A stretch of 64,000 nt of DNA from Tricholomella constricta (lineage: Eukaryota; Basidiomycota; Agaricomycetes; Agaricales; Lyophyllaceae). The stretch lies in the NCBI GenBank assembly GCA_013368375.1, contig JAACJP010000004.1:744001-808000 (forward strand). Direction: 5' to 3'. The notes beneath the pieces are model-generated. The model was not told the DNA's origin. It did no database searches and was given only the letters and a program-made list of their open reading frames with translations. Of this stretch, positions 44,039 through 57,213 are shown one piece after another (the first letter of the stretch is position 1; the number at the start of each line of letters is the position of its first letter). The position numbers and the translations under genes are program-made.

Positions 44039-46499
44039 ATGCCTCGCGAAAACAGCTTCACGGATTCGGAAGGCCGGTCACTGACGCCTGACATGGAGGA
44101 CGAAGAATTCGAGCGAAGAATTCCCATTCACTCACCAAATGCACACTTTCCTCTCCATGTGACCGAACCCAGCCCGAGACTTGCACACGCTTCAAACCCG
44201 CGTTCGCCTTCAAAACGATCTATACTTTCAAAACTCAAATCTCCCACCAGCCAAACCTCGACGAAGTCTCCCACCACACATAGAGGTCATACATGGGTCC
44301 CGTCCAATGTACCGCCCAAGGAGAGGTTTCGCGCCGCAGTTCGCAAGGTCATGGCGCTGCATCGTGGAACCTCATATCTCGCGGGAGCGAGCCGCGTTGG
44401 CGCAGAGCCAGGCGTGAACCCACGCCGGGAGTCTGCGAACCTCCTTTACGGTCATATTCAGCAGGACTGTGTGATTGAGGTCATCGACTACTCCTCTGTA
44501 CGCAGCAGCTTCGGCCGCATGGCCAATGTGGAATTCGTCAACTTCATAAATAACCCTGAAGCAAGCGCGAAGGAGTCCTGGGTTAAGGTGCGGTGGATAA
44601 ACATTGGTGGACTGAGCTGGGATGTTGTAAAGGCCCTTTCGATCAAATATGGTGCGCGTTGCAAATTCGATTACCTTGTTTATTGATCTGACGCGTTGCC
44701 GTTCAACAAGACTTGCACCCACTCGCGCTTGAGGACGTCTTCCATGCACGCAGCCAAAATCGGTCAAAGGCAGATTATTACTCCAAGCATTTGTTCTTAC
44801 GCGTCCTCTGCCACAAACTTGAAGACAGCGATGACTCGGAGTTTACCAGCTCAGATACCCCAGCACATGGTCACACGTTAACCGGTTTACATCGTTCCGC
44901 CTCTCCTACTCCCCTTGAAGACGGTTTGGAAGAGGACGCTATGAAGGAACGAGAGGATAAGGACACAATGCACCCGAATGGGATTACACAGCACAATGTG
45001 AAAAAGCGGAGGCACTTCCTTCCCCGCCCTCTTCTCCCTAATAGCCAACACGATGTAGAAGGTACGCTAGGGTCTGGCTCTCATTCTAGTTTAGCCCGAC
45101 TTATGCGTGGAGTAAGTGAGAACAGTTTCACTTAGGATCCGAAGTGTTTACACGTTTACAGGCTGCTGTGTCGCGTCAGAAGCGGGTTGAGCATGAAGTC
45201 ACGCTCGACGCCCTGAAGCATGGCGAGCGAGTAGATGTCAAAGTCTCCCCGATGTTTGTATTCTTGCTCAGGGATGGTACGTCATTTCTACACCATTTCC
45301 CTACCGTTTGCTAACACCCCACATCAGGTACTGTGATATCCATCCATAAGGACCCAAGTCTCGAATTCACTTCGCCAATCAGCAAGCGACTTCATCAAAG
45401 GGACACTGGATTACGGACCTCTGCAGACCCGTCTCTCCTCGTCCACGCCATCCTGGATCTCAGTGCGCTTAATTTATCTCCTTCGTGATATCTACCCATC
45501 AGGCTGACTCTATGTAGTTGTTGATAATGCCCTCGAGGTCATCGACGCATACCACACGAAGATCAACAAGTTCGAGCGTGCAATTCTAATGAAGCCCAAT
45601 GTTAAGACAGTCAGACATCGTGCGCGGTCCCTATTTATCCGTCCGTGCTCTTAAACGCCAACTTCAATGTCTGAACAGTACACATCCTGTCTGGCGATCT
45701 TATCCTCCACAAACGCACGCTTGAGCCCATCAAGACTATGATCTATGGCTTGAGAAGATACGATCTAGATCGCTGTGCAGCCCTCGTCGACATGTCTGAC
45801 CCAGCAAACGCTAACGTCAGAGTTGTTGGTTTCATGAGTCATAAATCGAAAATTTATCTAGTGGGTTGATTTTCTCCAAAATATCTTCTCACAACAGTAC
45901 TGAGCAAGCTATAGGCGGATGTTTTTGACCACATGGAGTACATCTTGACCAGTCTAGAGATGTTTGCTGGAATTGCGGAAAATCTCATTGGATATACTTT
46001 TAATGTTAGCTGCGTTCCATAATCATTCAATCGTCCTCGTGCTCACCATGCTACCTCTAGCTTGCCTCGTATGAGATGAATCAAGTCATGTCAGTCTTCG
46101 CTGTTCTTACCTGAATGCGAGGCTCACCGTATCTGTTTCCATAGGCGCCGCCTAACATTGGCGACCATTATCTTCCTCCCTCTCACCCTTTTGACCGGTT
46201 ACTTTGTACCTCTTCTTTCTTGATTTTCCACGTCTTCATTCCGCTAACTTTACTTGTAGGGGATGAATTTCTCGGCCATGTGGTCGGTGGACAAACATAC
46301 GGACCTCTTGTGCGTACCCTTCGTGATCCACGCTTATTCATTTTAAGCTAAAGAAAAATCCACGTCTAGGTTCTGGGAGATCGCTCTCCCCCTCATGGCT
46401 GTGCTCATCCCCATGTTCATGTGGTCGGACATCAAGAGCCTGGCCCACTACATTCAGAAAAGGGTGTCCACTCACAGAGCTCTGAAGGTTCTTGAATAA
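44039..46499 (+). CDS. CorA/Alr1/Mnr2-type magnesium transporter
   Basis: Starts MPRENSFTDSEGRSLTPDME; a Ser/Pro-rich N-terminus leads into the soluble domain (CVIEVIDYSSVRSSFGRMAN, VRWINIGGLSWDVVKALSIK, LHPLALEDVFHARSQNRSKA, YYSKHLFLRVLCHKL). After an acidic linker and the helical funnel (NKFERAILMKPNVKTVRHLH, LEPIKTMIYGLRRYDLDRC) come two TM helices: LTLATIIFLPLTLLTGYFGM and FWEIALPLMAVLIPMFMW. The signature GMN is present in YFGMNFSAMW. Stop TAA at 46497. About 670 residues over some nine exons. Known: CorA pentamers pass Mg2+ in response to the membrane potential; Alr1 acts at the plasma membrane and Mnr2 at the vacuole. I cannot tell which this is. Confidence 0.92.
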
Positions 46500-46918
46500 A
46501 TATCATCGCGCAGTCTAGCTCCTGATTGCGCCCTCCACAGACCGTCAAACAAGCATGAAATCTATCAAATCACCACTGTTGTCCCAGTTATTCTGTTCTC
46601 TCCTGCATCATATAATACCACGACATGCATTTCGCCTCCTGTGTGAGGCGTCCGCCCCAGCTGGCGATTCGGAAATTACACAACTTCCGCTATTTATTTT
46701 ATCTTTGTGTTTTTATTGGTGTACAGTGCGCTGGAAGTTCAGTGTTTAATTTGCCCCCCCCCTCCTGTCTTTACACTGTCTGTTAGATATACGTTAACAC
46801 GCACAATCGCTAGTCATGTTCGTTTTCCACCAGGTTTCGAGGTCAACTTTTGTGAATGGCCATTCATCCGGCCCGGGTTGAGTTGGAACTTTGTGGGAAC
46901 TTGAATTAGCACTCTGCT
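46500..46918. other. Intergenic, no gene seen
   Basis: Lies between two plus-strand genes. Holds the 3' end of the transporter and the promoter of the following gene, with a C-run near 46753-46764. Confidence 0.5.
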
Positions 46919-47772
46919 ATGTTGCGACTGGGATTCTTTCTGCTCTGTTTTGCTCTCCGCGTCGTCGCGAACACAGAGATCGTCAACATTCGTGTAACTG
47001 AGACCCACGACGTCGAAATACCATTCACGAAGGACTGGTCAGTAGAAACATCTCATACCGCGTACAAACTTGACGCGTCTCGCAGGCCCACATTGAATCA
47101 TACCCACAATGACCGTCAATGGACCGTTCTTCCTGCACCCTATGGGACGCCTTTGAAGCAGGCGTGTGAAGAACAGACTCCTAGCACCCTAGATTCACGT
47201 CGGCATCCGTGTCCGCACGAGCTTTGGGTGCTGCTCGACCTGACGCGAGACTGGAGCACACACTCAAGCTTCACCCTGCGACTCTCATGGCCCGCTCCCG
47301 TACGTTACCTTGTCTCCGCCCCTCAATATCGCAGTTGTGTTAATGGCTCACGGCGCGTGCCGCATAGTACCCAGCCGATTTCTCAATACAAATATATGAT
47401 TCCGAGGCCCTCTTATCTCGTTTTGGCGTCAAACCAGAACAACCGAGGCATACTTCATCGGCACTCCACGCTGGCCAACGGTACCGATTTGCGCACATCC
47501 GCCTCGTCGACACAGGCGTCCTTACTCCTACTCCTAAGTCCTACACCGACGCCACAAAGCCAGCGGAAGCCGAACCCATCCCGGTCCCCTTCATTCTCGT
47601 TCTCGAGCCTCTATACTTCGGTGTCCTACCACCTTCTGTGCTCCCTGTTTTAGGCTTCATCGCTCTTGCTTGCGTTGCGGCCGGGCTGGCCGTCCCAAAG
47701 ATTCTCGACCATCTCAATAGCATCGCTGTACAGGCAAGGAAGGAGCTCGCAGTCAATGAAAAACGTGAATGA
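46919..47772 (+). CDS. Type I ER membrane protein, PIG-X/Pbn1-like candidate
   Basis: Exons 46919-47299 and 47368-47772 around a 68-bp intron give 261 residues. Signal peptide MLRLGFFLLCFALRVVA; a lumenal beta-rich region with CPHELWVLLDLTRDWSTHSS and FTLRLSWPAPYPADFSIQIY; C-terminal TM helix VLPVLGFIALACVAAGLAV; and a short charged tail. Known: PIG-X (Pbn1 in yeast) is a type I ER protein that stabilises the first GPI mannosyltransferase and has this build and size. The match rests on architecture and the general look of the lumenal domain, not on a firm motif, so the function is tentative. An overlapping frame continues past 47772 but is a shadow. Confidence 0.6.
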
Positions 47773-48396
47773 GGGTCCTCGAAATTCGGGGACATTCTGG
47801 TGTCCTCTGGTACAAGGATTCCTGGGCGCCGCGAGATCTTACTGGGCAATCAGCCTAAGTCCTCCTCCACTCGGACATAGCTTCTCTCTATTCGTCAGCT
47901 CATCTGAGCTTTCGCCTACGCAGATCTGGAGGAAATCGATGTGTACAAGTCACCCCTACACGCATGTTATCATTTGTGCCTGCGAGAAAGCAATACGTCG
48001 TCAGGAGGTTCCCAGTCATCTGTACGACGCATGGCAGATCGGTCTTCCTCAACCATGATAAGAAGAAACTCTTTGCGGCCTTCTGCGAATTCAAATGAAC
48101 GGAGAGTGTGGTGGGTACTCGCGATGATCAGAAGTAGTCATAAGCGAATGTCCAGATGTCAGGGATCGAGGCCGAAAGCAAGAACTCGACAAAGAAGGCC
48201 GCTAACTCCCAGATGCCATCTGCTTGGGTCGGGTCGTTGCTGATCACACGGAACGAACTTCCTGGGACACAGCTCGATGCCTTGTTGTTCTATTATTCCT
48301 ATTATACCCCAATTCGAGGCGAAAATAAGATTCCTACTGCAGCATAGAGCGGATCCATTCACAAGAACGAGCAAGCTTGGGGGGGCACGCTTAAAA
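47773..48396. other. Convergent spacer, no gene seen
   Basis: Lies between the stop of the PIG-X-like gene and the stop of the 4-TM gene on the other strand. Open frames here have no recognisable content. Confidence 0.5.
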
Positions 48397-49259
48397 TCAA
48401 GTTGGGGAAAGAAGGATGGGTAGTAATGGAGTAACTGCGACAAGTACGGTAATCAATCCGACTACGAGCACGACAACTCCAACGGAAAGCGGATAAATTA
48501 AGAATATGTAAATTGCCAGACCTATGGCAAGAAGTCCCACTGATACGCCGAGCAGCTATTGGAAATGTCTGAATCAGAAATGGATTGAAGCCCATTCCCA
48601 GGAAGATAGACTCACTCGAGATGCGACGACCGAGGCTCTAAGCGATACCGCCGCATACTGGCTTCGGCGTCTGTCCATAATCATGCTCGAAATCGTCGGT
48701 GCTGGTGATCCTGACCTCGTTCTTCTCCACTCTCTCAACACCCTCGTGATCTTCTCGGTCACGCCGACGTGGCTGTTGTGATACCCTGCATGCATCGCAA
48801 GCCCAGACACAGCGATCATCGTCGATCCGAGGCTCGTGAGGACAGAGCACCAAAGGAGCGTGATGACCGCGGAGGCACGCGCCGGGCGCGCAAGAGGATC
48901 TTCGCCGAGGGATGAAGCAAAGTCGTCGACGACGACGCTGAGGCATGATGCAACGACGGATGCGATGAGCGGGGCCTACATTGACGTATAGCATGACATG
49001 TAAGCTTTGAATTATGCAACCTAGATTAAGGTAAACAACTTACACCGACAACGATCGCTAAAAGAATTTGTGTTTGAGCCCCATTTTCTTCGTATTGCTC
49101 TTGAAGCTGCACACGCACAGGTCCAGGTGGACGTAACCGATTCGGGTTTTCACGCCAATCCATCGATGACGATGGCCGCGTTGTAGCATGACTGGATTCG
49201 GGGTAGCTTCCACAGTCCTCTGGAGGCGCAGTCGGCGCAATAAGCAATGCGGGATGCAT
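48397..49259 (-). CDS. Four-transmembrane protein, uncharacterised
   Basis: Start MHPALLIAPTAPPEDCG at 49259. After a polar N-terminus the first exon ends ILLAIVVG; splicing at GTAAGT gives APLIASVVASCLSVVVDDFA. The second helix is AVITLLWCSVLTSLGSTMIA with GLAMHAGYHNSH after it, then a charged loop (ITRVLREWRRTRSG), and after another intron LLGVSVGLLAIGLAIYIFLI and VGVVVLVVGLITVLVAVTPL, stopping at TGA 48397. About 245 residues, helices paired 2+2 around a basic cytosolic loop. Similar uncharacterised proteins seem frequent in mushroom-forming fungi; I cannot name a function. Confidence 0.7.
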
Positions 49260-50094
49260 GGGGCCAAGCTTAAGCTCTAAACGTTAACGATCGAGAGTCC
49301 TTTCTGTATATCAGTTCCTGCAGGCGATTTTGCTCGAAAGCAGGTAACGCTCAGATCAAGGAGGGCGACCAAAGTCCCTTCAGAGGTTTAGTCAGAAGGA
49401 TTCGATACCAGGTACCTTTAACAGCCCATCAGCGTCGACATGAGCGCCAATTGAATATTGCGCGCTTTGAGACGCCGCAATTCACGTTCAATATAGCGCA
49501 GGACGAGAAATCCTCCTTCAATCCATGGCTGCCCCCAGGGTTTCTTCTTTATCACAGTCTGAGTTTCAGCATTTTGTTGCCAACCAGGATGACGATAAAC
49601 CCGTTTGCAACGCCTAGTGCGAGGAAGTATGATCCAGGGTGGATACTCGCAATGAACTCGAAAGATCCACATGTACGCGAGCCGAGAACTCGACGGCGGG
49701 ACCATTCATGCGTTGATGGCACAAATAGTCACGGTAAGACCAAACAGGCCAAACGATACGCTGGTGTACAGGCTCTCTATTGCGAGTGGATCGACTCGCC
49801 TTGAACAAGATAGGCATGGCTTACAGGGTTTTCGGAAAATCATGTCCCACGGGTTTTTGAGTGACCGGCGACTTTTGGAAAATGGAAGAAATACAAACAA
49901 TTCAATTACATAGCTCCGCAGATGCGGTGGATCTCGGAGAACCGATACGGAGAATGGCTTGATCCTTCGAGGAGGTGAGAACGATTCCCGGGTGCTTACA
50001 AGCAGGGTTATAACCATGTGCCATGACCGCCATGCAGGTATTTAAAGCCTGCGTGTTGGAGGTCCAGTAGCCTCTAACAGCCGCCGAATCTCCA
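49260..50094. other. Intergenic with possible membrane-protein remnant
   Basis: On the minus strand, IHPGSYFLALGVANGFIVIL (about 49560-49665) looks like a TM helix, and SLYTSVSFGLFGLTVTICAI (about 49706-49790) like another, in different frames. No splicing I tried joins them into one protein. It may be a decayed gene or an unresolved small membrane gene. It also holds the promoter of the GST gene. Confidence 0.35.
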
Positions 50095-50905
50095 ATGTCC
50101 AACGTCATCACCTTTTACGATATCCCATCTAAAAACCCAGGCCAGGCCTGGTCGCCCAATACCTGGAAAACTAGGTGAGTATCTATATCTTAACCGTACT
50201 ATTCACAACGTAACAATCAACTATCCCTAAAGGTACTCCCTGAACTTCAAGGGACTACCCTACAAGACCGTCTGGGTCGAGTACCCCGATATCGAGGCGT
50301 TGTGCAAGAAGATCGGCGCGCCCCCTACTGCCACCAAGGCCGACGGCACCCCCTTCTACACCGTCCCCGCCATTCACGACCCCTCCACCAACACTGTAAT
50401 TGCCGACTCCATCCTCATCGCCGACTACCTCGACAAGACGTACCCCGACACCCCGAAGCTCCTGCCCCCGGGGACCCATGCCCTGCAGCACGCCGCCATC
50501 AACGCATACCTCCCGACCGGTGCGCCCGTCTTCCAATTCGCCATACCCTTGACGCACAAGCTCCTGGGTCCGGGCAGCCAGGGCTACTTCCGTTTCCACC
50601 GGGAGAAGCTCTTCGGGAAGACGATGGAGGACCTGACCCCCACCGGGCCCGCGCGGGATGAGGAGTGGGCAAAGGTGAAGGCTGGCTTCAACGTTGTTGA
50701 TGGGTGGCTGCAGGCCGGAGAGGGCCCTTATTTCCTTGGCAAGACCCCCGCGTTCATCGACTTTGTCATCGGATCGAGGCTCTATTGGTTGAGGCAGATT
50801 TTCACGGAGGATAGTCCGGAGTACAAGGACATCATGACTTGGAATGAAGGCAGGTGGGCGACATACGTTGAGGGTCTTAAGCAGTACGAATCGGTTTTGA
50901 TTTGA
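50095..50905 (+). CDS. Glutathione transferase, fungal etherase-related class (GTE)
   Basis: Exons 50095-50174 and 50233-50905 give 250 residues. Thioredoxin-fold half: ITFYDIPSKNPGQAWSPNTW, RYSLNFKGLPYKTVWVEYPD, then TVPAIHDPSTNTVIADSILI, where the cis-Pro (VPAI) and Ala/Asp-Ser (ADS) glutathione-binding motif are intact. The helical domain carries GPYFLGKTPAFIDFVIGSRL, with the N-capping-like Asp. Known: this class is related to bacterial LigE/LigF beta-etherases and is expanded in wood and litter decayers; it conjugates glutathione to, or removes it from, small aromatic molecules. The Ser in WSPNTW is the likely catalytic residue. Substrate unknown. Confidence 0.88.
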
Positions 50906-51109
50906 AGGGGGCGAGTCGCTTGAAACTCTAACAAACTGTATAACATGATGTATGTCCAGCGTATATCCTTCGCTTCACCCATAGAAGACGCTTTTCACCA
51001 ATCTCAAGTTGTCGCGACAAGCAAGTGATGCTACAGGTATGATATTGCTCAATACAGAGGTATAAATTACTTCCAACGTTCTATGTATCTGTACGTTCCA
51101 TGAGAGAAC

Positions 51110-54100
51110 TTATAGAATCCATAACCGCTTCCATGACCGTTTGCCGCGAACAACATTATCCTCCTCCCGAACGTTGTTCTCTCTAATCACATGTAGGAAC
51201 ACGCTCTCCAATGATGCCTTCTCGACCGTGTATTCCGAGAAATCGCCTTCGCTTGATAGGAGGGTGAACAACTGCGCGAGGGACATGCCACCCGCTTCGA
51301 TCGGAACCTCGAACCGCGTCGCCACATCGTCTGCCATGCGAGATCCGGGAATCTTGGCCATCAACGTCTGCGCCTTGAGCACCTCGTGGCGTGTGCGGCA
51401 AGAGAAGTGAACCTCGTAACGAGCGTATCGAGCAGAAAGTTCCTCCGTGGAACCGACAGCTGTCCAAAGAGATTATTGTTAATGATGGCTCGCGATTTAT
51501 GTAGGCTTCGGCGTACCTAAAAGCTGCTTAGCCAGGATACCCACTCTGCTGGCAAGAGCGGATGCCTCCTCCATAGAATCTATAAACGCAGATGAGTTAA
51601 TCGTTCCACAGAAAAGAGTTTACGGCCTTACGTGTTGTGATGATGACTGCCTTTCCGATAGCCACGTTCCTGAGTGTTTGCCACATATCTCGCTTCATCT
51701 TTGCGTCGATACCAGTCGAAAACTCGTCAATAAGTACGACTGCTGGATTTCCTGCTCGACGAAGATCAGCACGTCTTCGCGGCAAATTTTGTTCATCGAG
51801 ACGCACCTATCAAGGAAATGGCCAATGAAAGCTTTCTCTGGTTCCCACCAGAGAGCTTGCTTGCCAATCGATCGGCGTAAGTGACCAGTGATGTGCCTCG
51901 CAAGATCGCTTCAACGTTCTCCAGAAGTTCGGCGCCCGATCTCAACCCTTTCAATCGGCCATAGACAAGTAGGTGTTCCCGGACAGTTAACTGGGAGTCG
52001 ATCGCTGTGAACTGAGGACACACTCCGAGAGAAAGCCTAGCAGTCCTGGGGTGGTGGACTACGGACGTCCCAGCAATAATGACGTCGCCCGTGTCTGGAA
52101 TCACATCACCACCTATCGAAGGAGCATGAGGAAAGATAAGCACGACATATGTAAGTCGCAGATAACTCACGGATCATATTGAACGTGGTCGTTTTTCCTG
52201 CTCCATTGGGCCCTAAGAGAGCAAAGACAGTGTCTTGAGACACCCCAAGGCTAACACCATCGACGACTTTGTTGCCCTGGTAAGCCTTGGAAACGTCAAG
52301 GACGCGAAGTAGATCCTGGGAATCAGAAGCGGTCTTTGCCTCCTCGAGAACATCTTGTGGCGCCGGTCGACTCGATCCATTGCCTGGTATATGCTTCTTG
52401 ACACCCCGTACTCGACGAGGTAGAATCGAACCGGAGTCAACCCAAACCAAGATCCCAAGAAGAATAAAGGAGTAGACTATCAGATAGAGGATGGGTCCAC
52501 CGAACCTGATGATCTGCCCCATCGATGCCGAGGTCACGGGAGTAGATCCATCACAGAGGAGGGAGAACAGATTGACGGAAACGAGAGCCGCGCGCGTCTG
52601 AAGAAATATAAGTTGACTACAGACGTAAATACGCAAACAGTTCACTCACCACGCTCGCCACTGGTGATGCCAAAGATAGAGTAAAATGTATGATGGTGAT
52701 TATATGGGGCGCCGCGGACGTTTTACCATAAGTCAATGTCAAGAGATATCCGGAGAGGTATAACTAACGACATTAATCAGTGGTAGCTGAAGTAGACTCT
52801 AGAAAATCTTACTATGAACATGACAATTTGGTAACCCGCCACTGTGGCGAAGGCCGCTAGAGGAGATGCAACCATTAAAGAGACGCAGTAGGAGAATAGG
52901 GCACCGGTTATTCCATATAGAACCATACAGAACCACTGTATATATGCTCTGAATCAGCCAACTTGATGAGGATAACACAAGATGATTGGACACATACGAG
53001 AAATCCAAGACCCTGAAACTGATTCGAGGCCGTAGCGAAAACAATGATGATAATTGTTGCCAATATGACCGATGTAATGGTGTCGAATGTAAGATGTCCC
53101 AACCACAGACCTACTGGGTCTCCCAGGCCATTGGACATTTGCATTGCTTGCACCGAGGAGCGTCGCTCTCGAGAGACATAAAGAGCGAAGAAGGCCGGGA
53201 ATACCGCCTGGTCAAGTGCGATGATTTAGCAAACTTTAATGAAAGACGAGACGTAACGGCGTGTACCATAACTGCACCAAAGAAGCCCATCCATTTCAGC
53301 GAAACTAGAGTGCCGGCACCCACAGGTGGGAATGTGGCATAACCTGTCCGGATGATAGTCGGAGTGCTTCCACCGTTGCTTGTGTTGAGTGCATTATTGA
53401 AATGGATGTTATTCGCCAAATTGAGCATAGATGGCCCCATCAATCCTGGTGGCGATGCCTCCCAGGCGATCAACGAGGAGCCGGTTGCAAGGTCCAAAGA
53501 AAAACCACCGAGGGAAAGGTTGCGGTAGTCTTGCTGGATAGTGTCAATAAACGCGGCGTCGTCGGTGACATTGGTGATCCGGAAAAAGGCAGCACTGCTT
53601 CCAAGGATGGATGTAATTCCAGGTGGAGATGTGAGAACACGGGAAGAGGGTCCGAATGTGAAGGGGACGATTGGAGAGTTGGGAAGGTATAGGGGTATAT
53701 TGGTCGAGTTCGAGAACCTTCGAATGCAGTTTTGTTGTTTTCCACGGATGAAAACCAGAGGTATTGTAGCGCCAGCAACTGCGATTAGTATTGTTAAAAC
53801 TGGAGTAAGCCAGCTTCGACGAGCAATGAGACGACGCTTGTAAAAGATCGTGAGGGCTTGCTTCAAAGGCGACATTGCACGACCATTAGCCAATTCCATG
53901 ACTGTAGGCTCAATTATTTCCGAGGTACTATTGGTGCCGGTCAAGTTTTCATGACCTGCAGAAACATCATTTTTCGACATGAGGTCGAGGAAAATGTCCT
54001 CGATGCTGGTGCCTAGAACGTCATACGAGGCGATGTTGTAGGTCCCCTTCTCGCCGTCAAGTAGCTTTAAAACCTCTCCCACAACGACAGCATCCCTAGT

Positions 54101-56855
54101 TTTGAGGTGATAACAATTCTGGTGCGGCAAAGTTATCGACACATGGGTCTGCGGTGCGATGCCTTTGATGCATTCTAGCAGTTCGCTGGCTGGATTAAGA
54201 CCATCTTTTTCTCCACCGACTTGAGCATAGAAAGAAACCTGGATCGAATAACCTTCGCCTAGATCCCGCTTCAGAGCGACTGGTGAACCATCTGCGATTA
54301 GCTTTCCTGGGGCAGCTAAAATAGCAATATGGTCTGCCAACAAGTCTGCTTCGTCAAGAAACTGAAGTGATCGCGTTGAGCAAAACATTCAATTACAAGT
54401 ATGGCGGAACCTCACATGCGTCGTGAAGACGATCGTGCGATCTTGGCGGAAGGACGTCAGCGTCCTCCACAAAGCGCGGCGACTCAGTGGATCAACGCCC
54501 GAGGTACATTCGTCGACCAGAACAACTACAGCAAAATATCATCAAGCCCCAAGATCTGATCATAGTAGGCAAGGGACGTACTTTTTGAGCCACCAATTAG
54601 GCCAATGGCAAGCTGGAGTTTCCGTTTCTGTCCTCCAGAGAGTGTCGCGGCGTTGGAGTTGATCTTCGCCTCCAAGTCACAATCCCGCAACAGCTGTTCC
54701 ACGTCCTCGTCGCTCTCAGAGTATTTCGACCACTTCACTGCTTTCCATACACGCAATGTTTGGACACACGTGAGTTCCGGAAAGAGAACGTTTCTCTGGG
54801 GGACGATCCCGATTGTTCCTCGAGGGGGCCTAGCGACACCGCCTTCGAACACAATCGTTCCGCTCGTACGGCCCGACAGGCTACCTATTATCGAGAGTGA
54901 CGTTGACTTCCCAGCGCTACGTGAAAGGTAAGCGAGGGAAATTTTTGAAAGTAGAATTCATTTACCCATTGGAACCAAGGAGCACGAATATGCCGGACTT
55001 TGGAATATCAAATGAGAGATCAGCGATCGCGGTTACGGCGGCCTTCCGACTGAACCAAGGTGTTTTGAAGGTTTTGTTGAGATTTCGTACAGAGATGGCG
55101 ACATCCTCGGGTATTGTCAGAATTTCATGTCGGCGCTTCTGCCAAAACTTCCAGGATCGGCCCGATGGGTCAGCAACGTCGTACAGCCATCGTTCGAGTA
55201 AAACAGCCAGGTAAGGCCAGAGAAAAATGTCGATCTGAGCATAAGACTATCAATGAATGATAGAAAAAGGAGAATATCCGAAAAGGCGTACGATAGCAGC
55301 CACGATTGTTACTAGTAAGACGAGGTTCGTATCAGGGTCTCCCTTGATCGCGTTCGTGGGCAGATGATGATTCTCATATCCGGCGACCGCTCTGAGGGCA
55401 AAGACATAGAAACTTGGCGGGAATATGATGGAGAAGATGAAAGTCGTGCCGTTGCCTGCATGTTGCATGACCACAGCTATAATGACGAACATGATGCTTG
55501 AAAAGGTTGTGACAACTGCCGCAAGCTGAGGACTTTTGCCGAAAGGAGCCGCAACAAAGAACGACCAGCTGCCAAGGACGAGACCAAGAAGAAGGTGCAC
55601 AACAATAATCAACCCAGTATTCGTTTGAGCAAAAATACGGAACCGCCAGGTTATGCCGACAATAATCCATGCGGGAATGTAGGTGAGAGATATACTTATA
55701 TGCCAGGAGCTACGAGACGTCTCAACGATGCTCAGTCACCCGAGGATGATAGAAAACTTACAGGATCCTGGCAGAGTCAAGTAGCCCCATGGCTTTCATA
55801 TGGGCGGTTATGCCATTGGCCCTTTCCCCGGCAACAGCGCCAGGGAGTTGATAGGCAATTCCGACGAAACATACGAACCTAGATCGGACATCAGCGTCGA
55901 GAGCCACGAAAGGTTAAGATTACACCTACAGTGCAATCACAAGCAGTTCTCTTATCCCACGGACATAGCCTGGGAGATACATAAGCTAAAGCATGTCTTC
56001 CATATCGTCTGGACTCACTAAGTCGGATATCTTCTGACTGCTCCTCGTTTGTTTTCTTTGAGTAAGGCCATTCAAGTGGCGTAGGTAATTTAACACCAGT
56101 CTTGAGTTCTATGATCGCCTGTACGGTCAAGGATGTTATTGTCAGCCGTCTGGATACCCGAGCTGAAGAATGTAGCTAACCTGATCAATTGCCCACTGCA
56201 GAGGTAATATCCTCTTCTCGAAGTCGCTTGTGTGCCGTACGACATCAATGAAAGTCAAACCAGCATCCGCACGAATGGTATAATTGACCGGTTTTCCAGT
56301 AGTGGTATTGGCTGGTATATCGTTGAAGGCAATGGCGGCGAAACACTCCGATAAAAAGTTAAAGTTCTGGGGACATGCAAAAGGTATATCTGCTGGGCTC
56401 TCAACCTTCTTGATGGCATTCTTCTGAGCGGGAGTAAATGTGGCCGTGATATGAGCCATGATGTCCGTGGGCGAGGGGATACTTGCACCATCCGTTCCAT
56501 CGGCCCATATTAAAGTAGAGCCACCGTCAAACTGCTCCTGAAGAGAGAATATAGAGATAGGTTCCCCTATGCCGAACTGTGCATCGGTCAAGTTCAAGTT
56601 CCACAATGAGATACAAGGTGCATACATTGTTTGGCTTGTTGAGGAATATCTGTGCAACGGCTAGAAAGACTCCATATGCAATTGGAAGGATGAAGCATCG
56701 TAAGATGTTTAACTACAAAATGTGCCGCAATTCTGTTTTAGTATCTGCAGCGCCGCTGAACCGAATAAGGGTGACTTACAAATGAGTGTTTCGAGAGTAC
56801 GATCCAGTTTTTCCAAATCAGGGTCCGTAATTGAATCCAAAAAAGACTTGACATT
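51110..56855 (-). CDS. Full-size ABC-A subfamily transporter
   Basis: Some twenty exons, about 1,550 residues. Start [20 protein letters not shown] at 56855; then [20 protein letters not shown], a lumenal loop ([19 protein letters not shown]) and TM helices. NBD1: [16 protein letters not shown] (Walker A), [23 protein letters not shown] (signature), [13 protein letters not shown] (Walker B), [18 protein letters not shown]. Second TM domain opens [20 protein letters not shown] and has a large loop with many NxS/T sites. NBD2: [40 protein letters not shown] (Gln to Asn), [30 protein letters not shown]. Stop TAA 51110. Known: ABC-A proteins move lipids; HFLDEAD and the two-half order mark the subfamily. 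Substrate not known. All catalytic motifs look intact. Confidence 0.92.
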
Positions 56856-57208
56856 TGAAGAAAGCTCAGTCTGAGGTGGCCAGTGTCATGGCACGCCTTT
56901 AGGTCGAGGGCAATGAGGGGAGGGGGATGTCGGAGGATTGATCATGCACTTAAAGGCGATGTTTCTCATACCAAGGACTGCGGGAACAGTTGCGCGCGGA
57001 TCGCCCGATGAGGTGCCGTTTTGTAAAAATTCCTGATGTTTCTATGTAAAAGTAGTCCTAAATAGTTTACACTCGAGTAAAATGATGTCCCGGCGCCCGA
57101 AATGTCCGAGTAAACCGTGGTTCAGAATCCGTTTCCTTGGCGGTCCTGATGCATAGATAGGTACAAGTACCAGTGTAGGAGCTATAGCAAAAAGTGATGT
57201 CTGATCTA
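56856..57208. other. ABC-A promoter region
   Basis: About 350 bp between the ABC-A start codon and the retroelement insertion. No gene. The element therefore landed a few hundred bases upstream of the ABC-A start. Confidence 0.5.
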
Positions 57209-57213
57209 GAGAC
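57209..57213. repeat. Target-site duplication, left copy
   Basis: GAGAC directly abuts the left LTR and matches 59743-59747 beyond the right LTR. Five bases is the normal length for Ty1/copia integration. Confidence 0.9.

Noticed and set aside
47666..48058. 130-codon plus-strand frame overlapping the end of the PIG-X-like gene
   Set aside because: It is an overlapping frame of the true TM and tail region; beyond 47772 no motif is seen.
49418..50017. Possible minus-strand membrane protein
   Set aside because: Two hydrophobic stretches lie in different frames and no GT-AG combination I tried unites them; kept only as a note in the intergenic entry.
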